64,000 bases of DNA from Variovorax gracilis (GCF_030317115.1 NZ_JASZYF010000028.1:1-64000), one strand, 5' to 3'. Shown: positions 54,563 to 63,336, numbered from the stretch's first letter. Program-made: numbers and translations. The notes: generated by a model not told the origin, from the letters alone.

Positions 54563-56400
54563 CGGCGCCCCCCTTCGAGTTCCTTCTCCAGCCGGTACTT
54601 CAAGGCGAAGGGCGCCATCAGGTTCCTGACCGACTCCGCGAGGTCTTCGACCTCAGGGGCCAAGAGCCTGACGACCTGGGTTTTTCCTTCGGTCTCAACC
54701 CGTACATGCACCGTCGCATGCAGGCCGATGCGCTGCAGGCGATCGTTGATGACCCACTCGATGGCGCGCGTCCGCAGCGCCGGCTTGAACAGCTTTCCGA
54801 TCGCCGTGACCGGCAACGCATCGAGCACGAAGATGGCCTTGGGATAGGCGGGCCGCTCGGGAATGTGGTCCTGTGCGAAGGCCGACAGGACCTCGCTGCT
54901 GACCTCGGCGCCTGGACGCAGCGAGACGAAGGCGATCGGCACCTCGCCCGCATACTCGTCAGGCGCCCCCACGGCCGCGGCCATGAGCACATCGGGATGG
55001 CGAAGCAGTGCGTCCTCGATCACGACCGGATCGATGTTGTGGCTGCTTCGGATGATGAGATCCTTCGACCTGCCTGTGACGAACACACGGCCTGCAGCGT
55101 CCCGGTGCCCGACGTCGCCGGTCACGAGCCATCCGTCCGTGGTGAACACGCCGAGGTTGTTGTCGGCGTCGACATAGCCGGGGCCGACGTTGGGACCCCT
55201 GACGTGCAACACACCGTCCCTTCCAGGCGAAAGCGGTGCGCCCGCATCGTCGACGGCCTGAACGCTTGTGAAGGGCAATGGCAGCCCGACCGAGCCTGCC
55301 ACCCGATCCGCGTTCACCGGCTCGATGGCGATGACGCCGCCGCACTCGGTCATTCCCAGGATGTTCCGCACAGGGATGGCGGTGCGGCTCTCGAAAGATT
55401 CCGCGAGTTCCGATGGCAAGGGCGAGCCGCCCGTGAGCAGGCACCGGACCGTCGACAGGTCTTCGCCTTGCCGCGGCACGCCCAGCAGCGCCGACATGAC
55501 GGTCGGGACGGTCGCCAGCAGGGTCACGCGATGGCGCTCGACGTGGCGCCAATAGGCTTGCACGAGTTGCGCATTGCGCAGCCCGAGAAGACTGGGCAGG
55601 ACGATCTGCCCGCCGGCCAGGAGGATCGACAGCCCGTACACGAAGGAGCCGGCCACATGGAACAACGGGAATCCGTTGAGGATGACGTCCTCGGCGGTCG
55701 CCCCGTACATGCAGGCAGCGCCCCAGGCCGCATGGAGCTGATTGCGGTGGGTGTGCTTCGCGAGCTTGGGGCGGCCCGTGGTGCCACCCGTGTGGAAAAG
55801 CGCCGCCAGTCGATCGCGTTGTTCCGTCGGCAGGTCCAAGAGCGGCGCGGACGACTGGGCCTCGAGCAACGTGCCGAAGCTCGGTGCGTCTTCGGCCGAC
55901 CCGACTGCGACCACCTGCTTGAGCGAAGGGCATCGCCCCTTCAATCCCCTAGCGCGCGACCAGATGTCGAGTTCCGGCGTTGGGCCGAGGGCCACGAGAA
56001 TGTTCACGCCTGCCGCGTCGATCAGCTCGGCGATGTGCTCCTCTCCCAGCAGGTAGTTGATCGGGCAGGCGACGCCGACGGCCTCGGCCCCGAAGAGCGT
56101 CAGGTAGGCCTGCGGAATGGCCGGCAGCAGGAAAGCGACTCTCGGCTGCTCGCCGCCTGCGAGATGCATGAAGGTCCGCGCCGCACGCCGGACGTCGGCG
56201 ATGAATTCGGCATGGGTCCACGAGGCGCACGGTGCGGCCGGATCATGGGAGTCGATGTAGGTGATGGCCGGCCGGCCCGCATGCTCGGACGCGACGGCCT
56301 CCAAGGCCGCCAGGACGCTGCCGTGCGGCATGAAATCGTCATAGGGCCGCGACTCGATGTCCAGGACATCGGCGAGGCCGCGAATCGTTGGTGTCTGCAC
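54559..56400 (-). CDS. AMP-dependent acyl-CoA synthetase
   Basis: 613-residue adenylate-forming ligase that would activate a carboxylic acid with ATP and CoA. Motifs: P-loop LFHTGGTTGRPKLAKHTH, LGMTECGGVIAI, TDGWLVTGDVGHRDAAGRVF, VTGRSKDLIIRSSHNIDP, and the catalytic lysine in AIGKLFKPALR. A C-terminal extension of about 60 residues follows the lysine. First gene of the leftward six-gene operon. The acid is unknown; an aryl- or branched-chain acid freed by the operon's esterase is a reasonable guess. Confidence 0.92.
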   Translation of the reverse strand: MQTPTIRGLADVLDIESRPYDDFMPHGSVLAALEAVASEHAGRPAITYIDSHDPAAPCASWTHAEFIADVRRAARTFMHLAGGEQPRVAFLLPAIPQAYLTLFGAEAVGVACPINYLLGEEHIAELIDAAGVNILVALGPTPELDIWSRARGLKGRCPSLKQVVAVGSAEDAPSFGTLLEAQSSAPLLDLPTEQRDRLAALFHTGGTTGRPKLAKHTHRNQLHAAWGAACMYGATAEDVILNGFPLFHVAGSFVYGLSILLAGGQIVLPSLLGLRNAQLVQAYWRHVERHRVTLLATVPTVMSALLGVPRQGEDLSTVRCLLTGGSPLPSELAESFESRTAIPVRNILGMTECGGVIAIEPVNADRVAGSVGLPLPFTSVQAVDDAGAPLSPGRDGVLHVRGPNVGPGYVDADNNLGVFTTDGWLVTGDVGHRDAAGRVFVTGRSKDLIIRSSHNIDPVVIEDALLRHPDVLMAAAVGAPDEYAGEVPIAFVSLRPGAEVSSEVLSAFAQDHIPERPAYPKAIFVLDALPVTAIGKLFKPALRTRAIEWVINDRLQRIGLHATVHVRVETEGKTQVVRLLAPEVEDLAESVRNLMAPFALKYRLEKELEGGRR

Positions 56401-56515
56401 CCGCCCACTCCGCTTGCGAGATGCCTGCTCCTCGCCGATCGAGGGAGTGCATACGCAGGGCCAGAGACTAGGCCTGGGTCGCTCCCGCGTCTGTCTGCTG
56501 CGATGTGGACCGGGA

Positions 56516-57343
56516 TTACCCTAAAGACCCGATCGCGAGGGCAAACAGTTCGTTGCGGTGGTGGATGCCCAATCGCTCGAACGCGCGATCACGGTAGGTC
56601 TTGACGGTGCCGCTCGAGATGGCGAGGTCGGCTGCCACGCCTTCGTACGTCCATCCTTTCAGCAGCCTCTCGCAGACCTCCCGCTCACGCTTGGGCAGTG
56701 CGCCGAGGATGCTGGACCCTCGCGCCGGTGCCACTGCCGTGTCTGCGTCGGGCCGCTGAGCGACGGGATGCTGCAGCCCCGTATTGCGCAAGTGCAGGCC
56801 CACGCACGCGGCGAGCGGCGTCCCCAGAAGACTCAGGAGTTCGAGTTCGGAGTCGTCGAACGAACGCTGTCGCTCATGGCGATACAGATTGATGGCGGTC
56901 AAGCAGCCGGCATCGTTCACCGTCACGACCGAGGCGCGCTCTTTCAACTCGTGCCGCGTGTAGATCTCGCCGCGATGCCGGCGCGGGATTTCCTCCGCAC
57001 GCCAATGCGTCAGCACCGCCCCACCGGACACCGCGTATTCGCGCGCAGAGTCGAAGGTGCGATCGGCGAGATAGACGCCACGGCGGTAGAACTGAAATGC
57101 GTCCCGGGTTCGATCGGCCACCTCGTAGCTTCCGCCCACATACATTTCCGGCGGCCGGCCGTCGAACAAGGTGTATACGGACCACCAGCACAGCGGCAGT
57201 GCCGCATTCAACAGCTTGAGCGCTGCGGTGCCGAACTCGCGATCGCCGACGCAACCCACCACGCCGGCAATCGCCTGCGATGCTTGCCACGAGCGGTCCA
57301 GGGTTCGCGCGGGCGCCTGCTCGCTCAATCGCACGAGTTGCAT
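56516..57343 (-). CDS. LuxR-type transcriptional regulator
   Basis: 275 residues from ATG 57343 (MQLVRLSEQAPARTL); the frame is open to 57412, but those codons lack the G/C bias of the rest. The C-terminal 60 residues form a LuxR/GerE helix-turn-helix (LPKREREVCERLLKGWTYEG, VAADLAISSGTVKTYRDRAF, ERLGIHHRNELFALAI). The N-terminal part looks GAF-like (SVVTVNDAGCLTAINLYRHE, LELLSLLGTPLAACVGLHL). It sits upstream of and co-directional with the catabolic operon, 115 bases before the acyl-CoA synthetase, so it is a candidate activator responding to a substrate or intermediate. Confidence 0.85.
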   Translation of the reverse strand: MQLVRLSEQAPARTLDRSWQASQAIAGVVGCVGDREFGTAALKLLNAALPLCWWSVYTLFDGRPPEMYVGGSYEVADRTRDAFQFYRRGVYLADRTFDSAREYAVSGGAVLTHWRAEEIPRRHRGEIYTRHELKERASVVTVNDAGCLTAINLYRHERQRSFDDSELELLSLLGTPLAACVGLHLRNTGLQHPVAQRPDADTAVAPARGSSILGALPKREREVCERLLKGWTYEGVAADLAISSGTVKTYRDRAFERLGIHHRNELFALAIGSLG

Positions 57344-57472
57344 GACGGAAAAAGGGTTGTCTCCATGCCCCCGCAAGCAGAAGGCACGGACGGGATGTGA
57401 ACGATTCTGCACGCGCGCATCGGGGCAGGCAAGCGAGTTTCCCCTCGCCCCTCAGACGCCCTGTCGCACGCT

Positions 57473-58090
57473 CTATTCGGGAACGCGTGTCAGCAGGAGC
57501 TTCTCCGCCAGTGCGCTGCGTTCCCTTTTTTGAGCGGCAGTGCCCTGGTTCGACAGAATCGATTCGGCGACCTCGTAGGCGTAGAGAAGGAAGGCCCTCT
57601 GCCGCGCCTCCGCCAGCGAAAAGCCGAGCGACGAGAAGCACTGCGAGATGTAGGAGATGCGGCGTGAGTCGACCTCGTCGACCGCTTGCCTCGCCATGGT
57701 GTCGCGCCGGGCCCAGGCGCGAATCGCCAGCTCGATGCGCGCAGCCCGCGCGGCGGCGCGCCCTCTGAACGGCAGGGAAATGAGTTCCTTGAGCAGGACG
57801 TGCGGATCATCGGTTCGCTCGAAGCGCTCGATGATCTGCTCGGTCGTCACCTTGCGCCAGCTTTCCAGCAGGCTTTGCAGAAGGTCCTCGCGATCCTTGA
57901 AATGCCAATAGAAGCTGCCCCGCGTCACCTTCATGCGCTTGGCCACCACATCGACACGGACCGCATCGATGCCGCTGTCGACCAGCAACTCGGTAGCCGC
58001 CTGGATCCAGTGCTCCGGCGTCAAGCGAGAGGACGCCGCCCCATTGGCAGCTTTGCGGGAAGGTCGGCTGGACGTGAGTGCTTCGTTCAT
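57473..58090 (-). CDS. TetR family transcriptional regulator
   Basis: 205 residues from ATG 58090 (MNEALTSSRPSRKAANGAAS). N-terminal helix-turn-helix LTPEHWIQAATELLVDSGID, AVRVDVVAKRMKVTRGSFYW, HFKDREDLLQSLLESW. The C-terminal ligand domain resembles the fatty-acid or catabolic type of TetR. Divergent from the esterase gene at 58274; the 183-base gap contains repeated CAGTAC half-sites, so it likely represses that gene and itself. Confidence 0.92.
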   Translation of the reverse strand: MNEALTSSRPSRKAANGAASSRLTPEHWIQAATELLVDSGIDAVRVDVVAKRMKVTRGSFYWHFKDREDLLQSLLESWRKVTTEQIIERFERTDDPHVLLKELISLPFRGRAAARAARIELAIRAWARRDTMARQAVDEVDSRRISYISQCFSSLGFSLAEARQRAFLLYAYEVAESILSNQGTAAQKRERSALAEKLLLTRVPE

Positions 58091-58218
58091 TCGGTTTGGC
58101 TGGCGGGTGACGCGATTATCCGGCACGGCAACCGCGGCCTGCGGGCAAGTTCGAACAATCCTCAAACTCAGTACATCACTGTCTTTTTCTCCTATCGATG
58201 CAGGGAAATTACGGACTT

Positions 58219-58248
58219 TTGTCTCCAAACAGTACTGTACGCTACGCT
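58219..58248 (+). promoter_or_regulatory. Candidate promoter of the esterase gene with palindromic operator in the spacer
   Basis: TTGTCT (58219-58224), 18-base spacer, TACGCT (58243-58248). The spacer contains the palindrome acagtactgt (58229-58238). A related cagtacatcactgt lies at 58169-58182. A TetR-family dimer bound there would block RNA polymerase. Confidence 0.4.
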
Positions 58249-58273
58249 CAAAACTCACACGAGGAGACGGCGT

Positions 58274-60187
58274 ATGAAAGTTCGTTCGATGGTGGGGCCG
58301 GCGAGGCGCTTGGCCGGGCTTGCTGCCGCGGCCGCGGGCCTTTCTCTCGGGGCTTGCGGCGGTGGAGGCAGCGGCGGCTTCATACCGCCCGCAGCCGGCG
58401 GCAGCCCGGCACCTTCCACGCCAGCCGCACAGCCGGCGCCACCGCAGGTCGTCCCTGCTCCGAGCGCCGACTCCTGCGCCGCACTCGTGGAGCGCGTCAC
58501 GGCCGCGAAGGTCCTGCCGTCAGGCTCCGCGATCACGTCGGCCACCTTCGTGGCCGCGACCAGTTCGGTGTCGGAGCACTGCAACGTGGTCGGCACGGTC
58601 AACGCCAACCGAAAGGGTGCACAAACCTCGCCCGGCGTCGATCAGGTCTACGCCATCAAGTGGCAGGTCCGGCTGCCCACGAACTGGAACAACAAGTTCG
58701 CAATGACAGGCGGCGGCGGCCTGAACGGCAGCGTTCCCAATACGACTGGCCGCCTTGCCGCGGGCTACGCCACCGCGGGCAACGACACAGGCCACAACAA
58801 TGCGACCAATGCCGATCCATTGGCCGGAGGCGTTGCAGCATTCGGATCGGACTTCCAGTCGAGGGTCGACTTTGCGTACAACGGCATCGAGCAAACCAAT
58901 GAGATCGCGAAAGCGCTTTTGAATGCGTACTACGGCGCGGCGCCGAAGTACTCCTACTTCGAAGGCTGCTCGATGGGCGGCCGCGAAGCCATGATGGTGA
59001 CGCAGCGCCTGCCGGAGCAGTTCGATGGCGTCGTATCGGGTGACCCCGGCTTCAAGCTGACCGCGATGTCGACCTCCGAGGTCTACAACGCGCAGCAGCT
59101 TGCAAAGCTCGCGAGCGCGATGGGGCAGGTGTCGGTCAACGGCGTGCCGCTGCTCAGCAACACCTTCACCAACCAGGACTTGCAACTGGTTTCCAAGGCG
59201 GTGCTCACCGCGTGCGATGCATTCGACGGGCTCGCAGACGGTATGGTGAACGCGCCCCTGAAGTGCACGACGCCGACGGTCATGCCGCAGCTCGATGCAC
59301 TGCGCTGCACGGCCGGCAAGACAGCGACGTGCCTGGCATCGGACCAGATCGACACCTTGCTCAAGCTCTACGAGGGGCCGGTCACTCCGTCCGGCCTGAA
59401 GCCGTACTACGGCTGGATGTGGGACGCAGGTATCGCCGGATGCACCAGTGCGGCGGACTGCAACACGCCTTCGGCAACGAACATCGCGGGCGGCTGGCGC
59501 TCGTGGAAGCTCGGCGGCTATCAGACCAACATGGCGACCGCCGTGAATACCGGCCTGGACTTCAGTGAATTCGCCGGCGCCGGCCTGAGCACGATGGTGG
59601 CACCCACACCCTACGCGTCTCCTGCCCCGACGGCCAACGAAGGCATGCTCAAGGTCATGCTCAGCTACGACCTCGATGCGTACTACGCGAGCATCTTCGC
59701 CACGACCGCCGCATTTCCCGTGTCGTCGAACTCGCTTCTGGATGTGGATTCGACCGACCTGTCGCGGTTCACCAAGCACGCAGGCAAGCTGATCATTCAT
59801 CAGCCCCAGAGCGGCGGCCCCTTCTCTGCGCTCGCCATGGTCGATTGGTATCAGAAGCTGAACCTCGCCAAGGGTGGCACGCCCTTCGATTACGCAGAGA
59901 CGCAGAAGAACGTCCGCCTGTTCATGGTGCCCGGCGCGCAGCACTGCGGTGGCGGACCTGCGACAAGCAGCTACGACGCGTTCCAGGCAGTGGTCGACTG
60001 GGTCGAGGGCGCAAAGCCACCGGCCAAGCTCGTGGCCACGGCGCCCGCGAGCACCCCTTGGCCGGGTCGGACCCGTCCCCTGTGCCCCTTCCCCCTCACC
60101 GCTCAGTACAACGGCACCGGCAATCCGGAAGTGGAAAGCAGCTTCGCCTGCAATAGCGCCCAACGAACCTCACTGGAAAAGCAATGA
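58274..60187 (+). CDS. Tannase/feruloyl esterase family lipoprotein
   Basis: 637-residue exported esterase (PF07519). Lipoprotein signal LSLGAC, Gly-rich and Pro-rich linker, then the catalytic domain: LPTNWNNKFAMTGGGGLNGS, nucleophile FEGCSMGGREAMMVTQRLPE with the family cysteine, and His region MVPGAQHCGGGPA with its partner cysteine. The usual catalytic Asp (GxxD in the HG.AD..I segment) is not found where expected: the segment reads IIHQPQSGGPFSALAMVDWY. GAGGAG lies 8 bases before ATG 58274. It overlaps the next gene by 4 bases and is divergent from TetR. Confidence 0.88.
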   Translation: MKVRSMVGPARRLAGLAAAAAGLSLGACGGGGSGGFIPPAAGGSPAPSTPAAQPAPPQVVPAPSADSCAALVERVTAAKVLPSGSAITSATFVAATSSVSEHCNVVGTVNANRKGAQTSPGVDQVYAIKWQVRLPTNWNNKFAMTGGGGLNGSVPNTTGRLAAGYATAGNDTGHNNATNADPLAGGVAAFGSDFQSRVDFAYNGIEQTNEIAKALLNAYYGAAPKYSYFEGCSMGGREAMMVTQRLPEQFDGVVSGDPGFKLTAMSTSEVYNAQQLAKLASAMGQVSVNGVPLLSNTFTNQDLQLVSKAVLTACDAFDGLADGMVNAPLKCTTPTVMPQLDALRCTAGKTATCLASDQIDTLLKLYEGPVTPSGLKPYYGWMWDAGIAGCTSAADCNTPSATNIAGGWRSWKLGGYQTNMATAVNTGLDFSEFAGAGLSTMVAPTPYASPAPTANEGMLKVMLSYDLDAYYASIFATTAAFPVSSNSLLDVDSTDLSRFTKHAGKLIIHQPQSGGPFSALAMVDWYQKLNLAKGGTPFDYAETQKNVRLFMVPGAQHCGGGPATSSYDAFQAVVDWVEGAKPPAKLVATAPASTPWPGRTRPLCPFPLTAQYNGTGNPEVESSFACNSAQRTSLEKQ

Positions 60188-61392
60188 AACGACTCCACGC
60201 ACCAGGCGTCCTCCTGGCTCTGGCCTCCGCTGCCGCCTCTTCGTTTGCCCAGGTATCCGATGACGTGATCCGCATCGGCTTCATCAGCGACATGTCCGGG
60301 ATCTACCGCGACTATGACGGCCCCGCGGGCGCCGAAGCGATTCGCATGGCCATCACCGACTTCGGAGGATCGCTGGACGGCAAGAAGATCGAGCTGGTCA
60401 CGATGGACCATCAGAACAAGCCCGACATCGCCGCGGCGAAGGCGCGCGAGTGGTTCGACGTGGACAAGGTCGACATGCTCATCGGCGGCGTCAACTCCGG
60501 CGCAGCGATTGCCATGGCCTCGGTCGCTGCGGACAAGAAGAAGCCCTACTTCGTCGTCGGGTCCGGCGCCTCCAGCCTGACGAACGAGTATTGCTCCCCC
60601 TACACCATCCAATACGCCTACGACACCGTGGCGATGGCTCGTGGGACAGCCAGCGCGGTGGTCAAGGGTGGCGGGAAGAGCTGGTTCTTCGTGACGGCGG
60701 ACTATGCATTCGGCGCTTCGTTGCAGAGCGACGCCAGCAAGACCGTGCAGGCGGCAAACGGCACGGTCGTCGGCTCGGTGAAGCATCCGCTGGGCGCAAG
60801 CGATTTCTCCTCCTTCATGATCCAGGCGCAGAACTCGAAGGCGCAGGTGCTCGCCCTGGCGAATGCAGGCGGAGACACGGTCAACGCCATCAAGTCGGCG
60901 GCCGAGTTCGGCGTCAACAGGAACATGAAGCTCGCGGGAATGATCATCACGATCAACGACGTGCATGCGCTCGGCCTGAAGACGGCACAGGACATGTACC
61001 TGACCGACAGCTGGTACTGGAACCAGAGCCCCGAATCGCGTGCATGGGCGCGGCGCTTCTTCGAGAAGCACAAGCGCATGCCTTCGTCGTTTCATGCCGG
61101 GGACTACTCCGCAGCGCTGCAATACCTCAAGGCTGTGAAGGCCGCCGGCAGCGATGACGGCGACAAGGTGATGGCTCAGCTGCGCAAATGGAAGTTCGAC
61201 GACATGTTCGTCAAAGGCGGTTGGTTGCGGGAGGATGGCTTGATGGTTCACGACATGCAGTTGATGCAGGTCAAGTCCCCCACGGAATCGAAGGAGCCCT
61301 GGGACTACTACAAGGTGGTCGAGTCCATCAAGGGCGAAGCTGCCTGGACGACCAAAGCCGAGTCGCGTTGTGCACGATGGAAGGCAGGGTGA
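60184..61392 (+). CDS. ABC-type branched-chain amino acid / aromatic acid solute-binding protein (LivJ-like)
   Basis: 402-residue periplasmic binding protein. Signal peptide about 1-22 (MKRLHAPGVLLALASAAASS, FAQ). Peripla_BP_6 features: IRIGFISDMSGIYRDYDGPA, AGAEAIRMAITDFGGSLDGK, VDMLIGGVNSGAAIAMASVA, YFVVGSGASSLTNEYCSPY and SWFFVTADYAFGASLQSDA. Members of this type often bind aromatic or branched acids. Translationally coupled to the esterase (ATGA), so it probably captures the released acid; but no permease or ATPase genes are in the window. Confidence 0.92.
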   Translation: MKRLHAPGVLLALASAAASSFAQVSDDVIRIGFISDMSGIYRDYDGPAGAEAIRMAITDFGGSLDGKKIELVTMDHQNKPDIAAAKAREWFDVDKVDMLIGGVNSGAAIAMASVAADKKKPYFVVGSGASSLTNEYCSPYTIQYAYDTVAMARGTASAVVKGGGKSWFFVTADYAFGASLQSDASKTVQAANGTVVGSVKHPLGASDFSSFMIQAQNSKAQVLALANAGGDTVNAIKSAAEFGVNRNMKLAGMIITINDVHALGLKTAQDMYLTDSWYWNQSPESRAWARRFFEKHKRMPSSFHAGDYSAALQYLKAVKAAGSDDGDKVMAQLRKWKFDDMFVKGGWLREDGLMVHDMQLMQVKSPTESKEPWDYYKVVESIKGEAAWTTKAESRCARWKAG

Positions 61393-61415
61393 CAGAACCG
61401 CCTCCCGGATGAGCT

Positions 61416-61569
61416 TCAGAACAGGTAGTTCACGCGCGGGATCCCCTTCGTTGGAGCGGTAGCCCGAACCGAGCCGCCCGACGTACTCGGCCTTCAGTTC
61501 CAGGTTCTTCTGGATCGTCAGGGTCAGGCCGAGACACACGTCATTCGCGCTACAACGCGTATGGTTCAC
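61416..61569 (-). pseudogene. C-terminal remnant of an outer-membrane beta-barrel protein
   Basis: Leftward frame SANDVCLGLTLTIQKNLELK, AEYVGRLGSGYRSNEG, alternating polar/apolar strands as in barrel ends. After a GGGG run a one-base shift yields GIPRVNYLF and stop (61418-61416), a C-terminal phenylalanine as required by the BAM machinery. The N-terminal part is missing. Perhaps once the outer-membrane channel of the neighbouring ester-catabolism genes. Confidence 0.5.
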
Positions 61570-61630
61570 TCACGTTGCGCCATGGCACGACGTTGAAGCT
61601 CGCGTATTCCTTCTGACCCGGGAAACATAC

Positions 61631-62521
61631 ATGGCCACCAACGAATTGATCGCCGCCATCGCCCAGACGCCGCTCGGTCCGATCGAGTACGCCGTCGCCG
61701 GTGAGGGCATTGCCGTGCTCGTGATCCACGGCAGCCCGGGCGGCATCGACGCGGCCGAGCTGATGGGCCGCTTCCTGCCGAAGGCGCAGTTCAAGGCGAT
61801 CCTGGTTTCGCGGCCCGGCTACCTCGGCACTGTGCTTGGCGATCGGTACACGATCGACCAGCAAGCCGACCTGCTCGCCGCGCTGCTAGACGAACTTGGC
61901 ATCGCGAAAACCGCGGTCTACACGTGGTCCGGCGGAGGTCCTGCCGGCTACCGGCTCGCCGTCAGACATCCCGCCAAGATCATGTCGATCGTCGCCTTCG
62001 CCGCGGTCAGCCAGGCGTACCACGACACGAACCTGACCTCCGCCTCCCGGTTGATGTTCACGACATCGGCCGGACGCTGGCTCATGCGGGTGCTCGCGGC
62101 ACATCAACCCAAGCAGTACATTGCCGGCGCGCTTAGCAGCGAAGGCGACCTGAGCAAGGAGCAGTTGGCGGAGCAGGTCGCCGCGGTCTTCGCCGATGAC
62201 ACCAAGCGCCGATTCGTTCTGGACCTCGGCCCGACCGCCGAACAGGGCAAGGAGCGGCGAGACGGCTACGACAACGACCTCGCGCAGTTCGGCAGCATCG
62301 ACTCACTCGAACTCGAGCGGATCACGGCGCCCACGCTGATCGTCCAGGGTACCGTCGACTCGGACCTTCCGCCTGAACAAAGCTACTTCGCGGCCGCGAC
62401 CATTCCGGGTGCCGAATTGCTGAAGCTTGAGGAAGGTACTCACCTGGCGCTGTACACGAACGCCGACGCCGATGCAGCTCAGCAGCGCGTCATCGAGTTC
62501 TTGAGCGCGCACGCGTCCTGA
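61631..62521 (+). CDS. Alpha/beta-fold hydrolase
   Basis: 296 residues. VLVIHGSPGGIDAAELMG (oxyanion), nucleophile elbow TWSGGGPAGYRLAVRHPAK with SxGGG pattern, acid in IVQGTVDSDLPPEQSY and histidine in LEEGTHLALYTN. All triad positions present. Substrate unknown; could be an esterase, C-C hydrolase or haloperoxidase-like enzyme. No strong ribosome site; ATG 61631 chosen by homology start (MATNELIAAIAQTPLGPIEY). Confidence 0.88.
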   Translation: MATNELIAAIAQTPLGPIEYAVAGEGIAVLVIHGSPGGIDAAELMGRFLPKAQFKAILVSRPGYLGTVLGDRYTIDQQADLLAALLDELGIAKTAVYTWSGGGPAGYRLAVRHPAKIMSIVAFAAVSQAYHDTNLTSASRLMFTTSAGRWLMRVLAAHQPKQYIAGALSSEGDLSKEQLAEQVAAVFADDTKRRFVLDLGPTAEQGKERRDGYDNDLAQFGSIDSLELERITAPTLIVQGTVDSDLPPEQSYFAAATIPGAELLKLEEGTHLALYTNADADAAQQRVIEFLSAHAS

Positions 62522-62689
62522 CTGCACTGGCCTGAGTCGGCATGCTTGGACGGGCATGCTCGCCCGGCGGGTCGACTCGGACCCAAAGCTGCCGGTTCAA
62601 GAAGGACTCGGTGACGGCTGTCGCAGGGGTGCCTGGTCGGCTGCTGAACCCGATCACGCCGGATAGGGCGCGATCGGGAAAGTCAGAAG

Positions 62690-63116
62690 TCAGACGCGAC
62701 GTGGCGCAGCACGCCGCGGGGGCGCCTTGTCTTCGAACGGCTTGACAATCGTCAGAGTCTTTCGAATTGCAGACCGGCTTGCATGTCCTCCGAACACAGC
62801 GTGTCACAGCCGGCCAAGAGCGCCGAGGACAGATCATCGCGTCGTACACCGAGAACTGGCACCGCTCGCTAAGGCCGCGCCCCAGATCGTGGGACTGACG
62901 GGCCATCGGTTCGACGTGGCACAGCTCAGAAACTCGTCGATCTCATTCCAGGGCGGGGTGAGCTTGCGCCGCGCGACATTGGTGATCTCGTTGAGGACCT
63001 GAACGCTGATGATCGGGCGCTCGGCGATCACCGCGCGCCCGTTCAGCCTTTTGGGGGCGTTCCTGCGACATCAGGTAGAGCACGACATTGGTGTCCGCGA
63101 ACGCCCTAGCGCCCAT
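62690..63116 (-). pseudogene. VapC-type PIN-domain toxin, multiply frameshifted
   Basis: Segments in different frames rebuild a normal 140-residue PIN toxin. MGARAFADTNVVLYLMSQER (first acidic residue), VIAERPIISVQVLNEITNVA with RRKLTPPWNEIDEFLS, LCHVEPMARQSHDLGRGLSE with RCQFSVYDAMI (YDAxI block), SSALLAGCDTLCSEDMQAGL with QFERL (GCDxLxSEDMQ block), and TIVKPFED. At least four frame changes. The start ATG 63116 overlaps the antitoxin by 11 bases, the normal vapBC arrangement. Confidence 0.7.
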
Positions 63117-63336
63117 TGGCACCGTCTCGATCGAACTTGAAATCCACTGGCAGGCGACCCTCAAACTCGCGCAAAGCGGCGACGATGTCCTCTTTCCCGG
63201 GCTTCCTAACCAAGCTCAGGTCGCGCGCGCCACGCACGCTCAGGTGCACCTCATCACCTTCTGAAAGATTCATCCTCTTGACCAAGGCGATGGGCAGGCG
63301 GATGGCCAGGCTATTGCCCCACTTTGCGACTTGCAT
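63106..63336 (-). CDS. vapB: VapB/MazE-type antitoxin (SpoVT-AbrB domain)
   Basis: 76 residues: MQVAKWGNSLAIRLPIALVK, RMNLSEGDEVHLSVRGARDL is a complete SpoVT/AbrB DNA-binding domain. The tail KEDIVAALREFEGRLPVDFK, FDRDG is the toxin-binding part. AGGAAG stands 7 bases before ATG 63336. Intact, while its overlapping toxin gene is destroyed. Confidence 0.85.
   Translation of the reverse strand: MQVAKWGNSLAIRLPIALVKRMNLSEGDEVHLSVRGARDLSLVRKPGKEDIVAALREFEGRLPVDFKFDRDGANGR

Noticed and set aside
54706-56604. Rightward open frame of 632 codons
   Set aside because: Antisense shadow of the acyl-CoA synthetase.
57686-60187. Rightward frame of 833 codons
   Set aside because: The first 196 codons are antisense to the TetR gene; the esterase begins at 58274 with a lipoprotein signal and GAGGAG.
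58520-61569. Two long leftward frames (547 and 488 codons)
   Set aside because: Antisense to the esterase and the LivJ-type protein. Only the last 50 codons at 61416-61569 look like a real barrel remnant and are reported separately.
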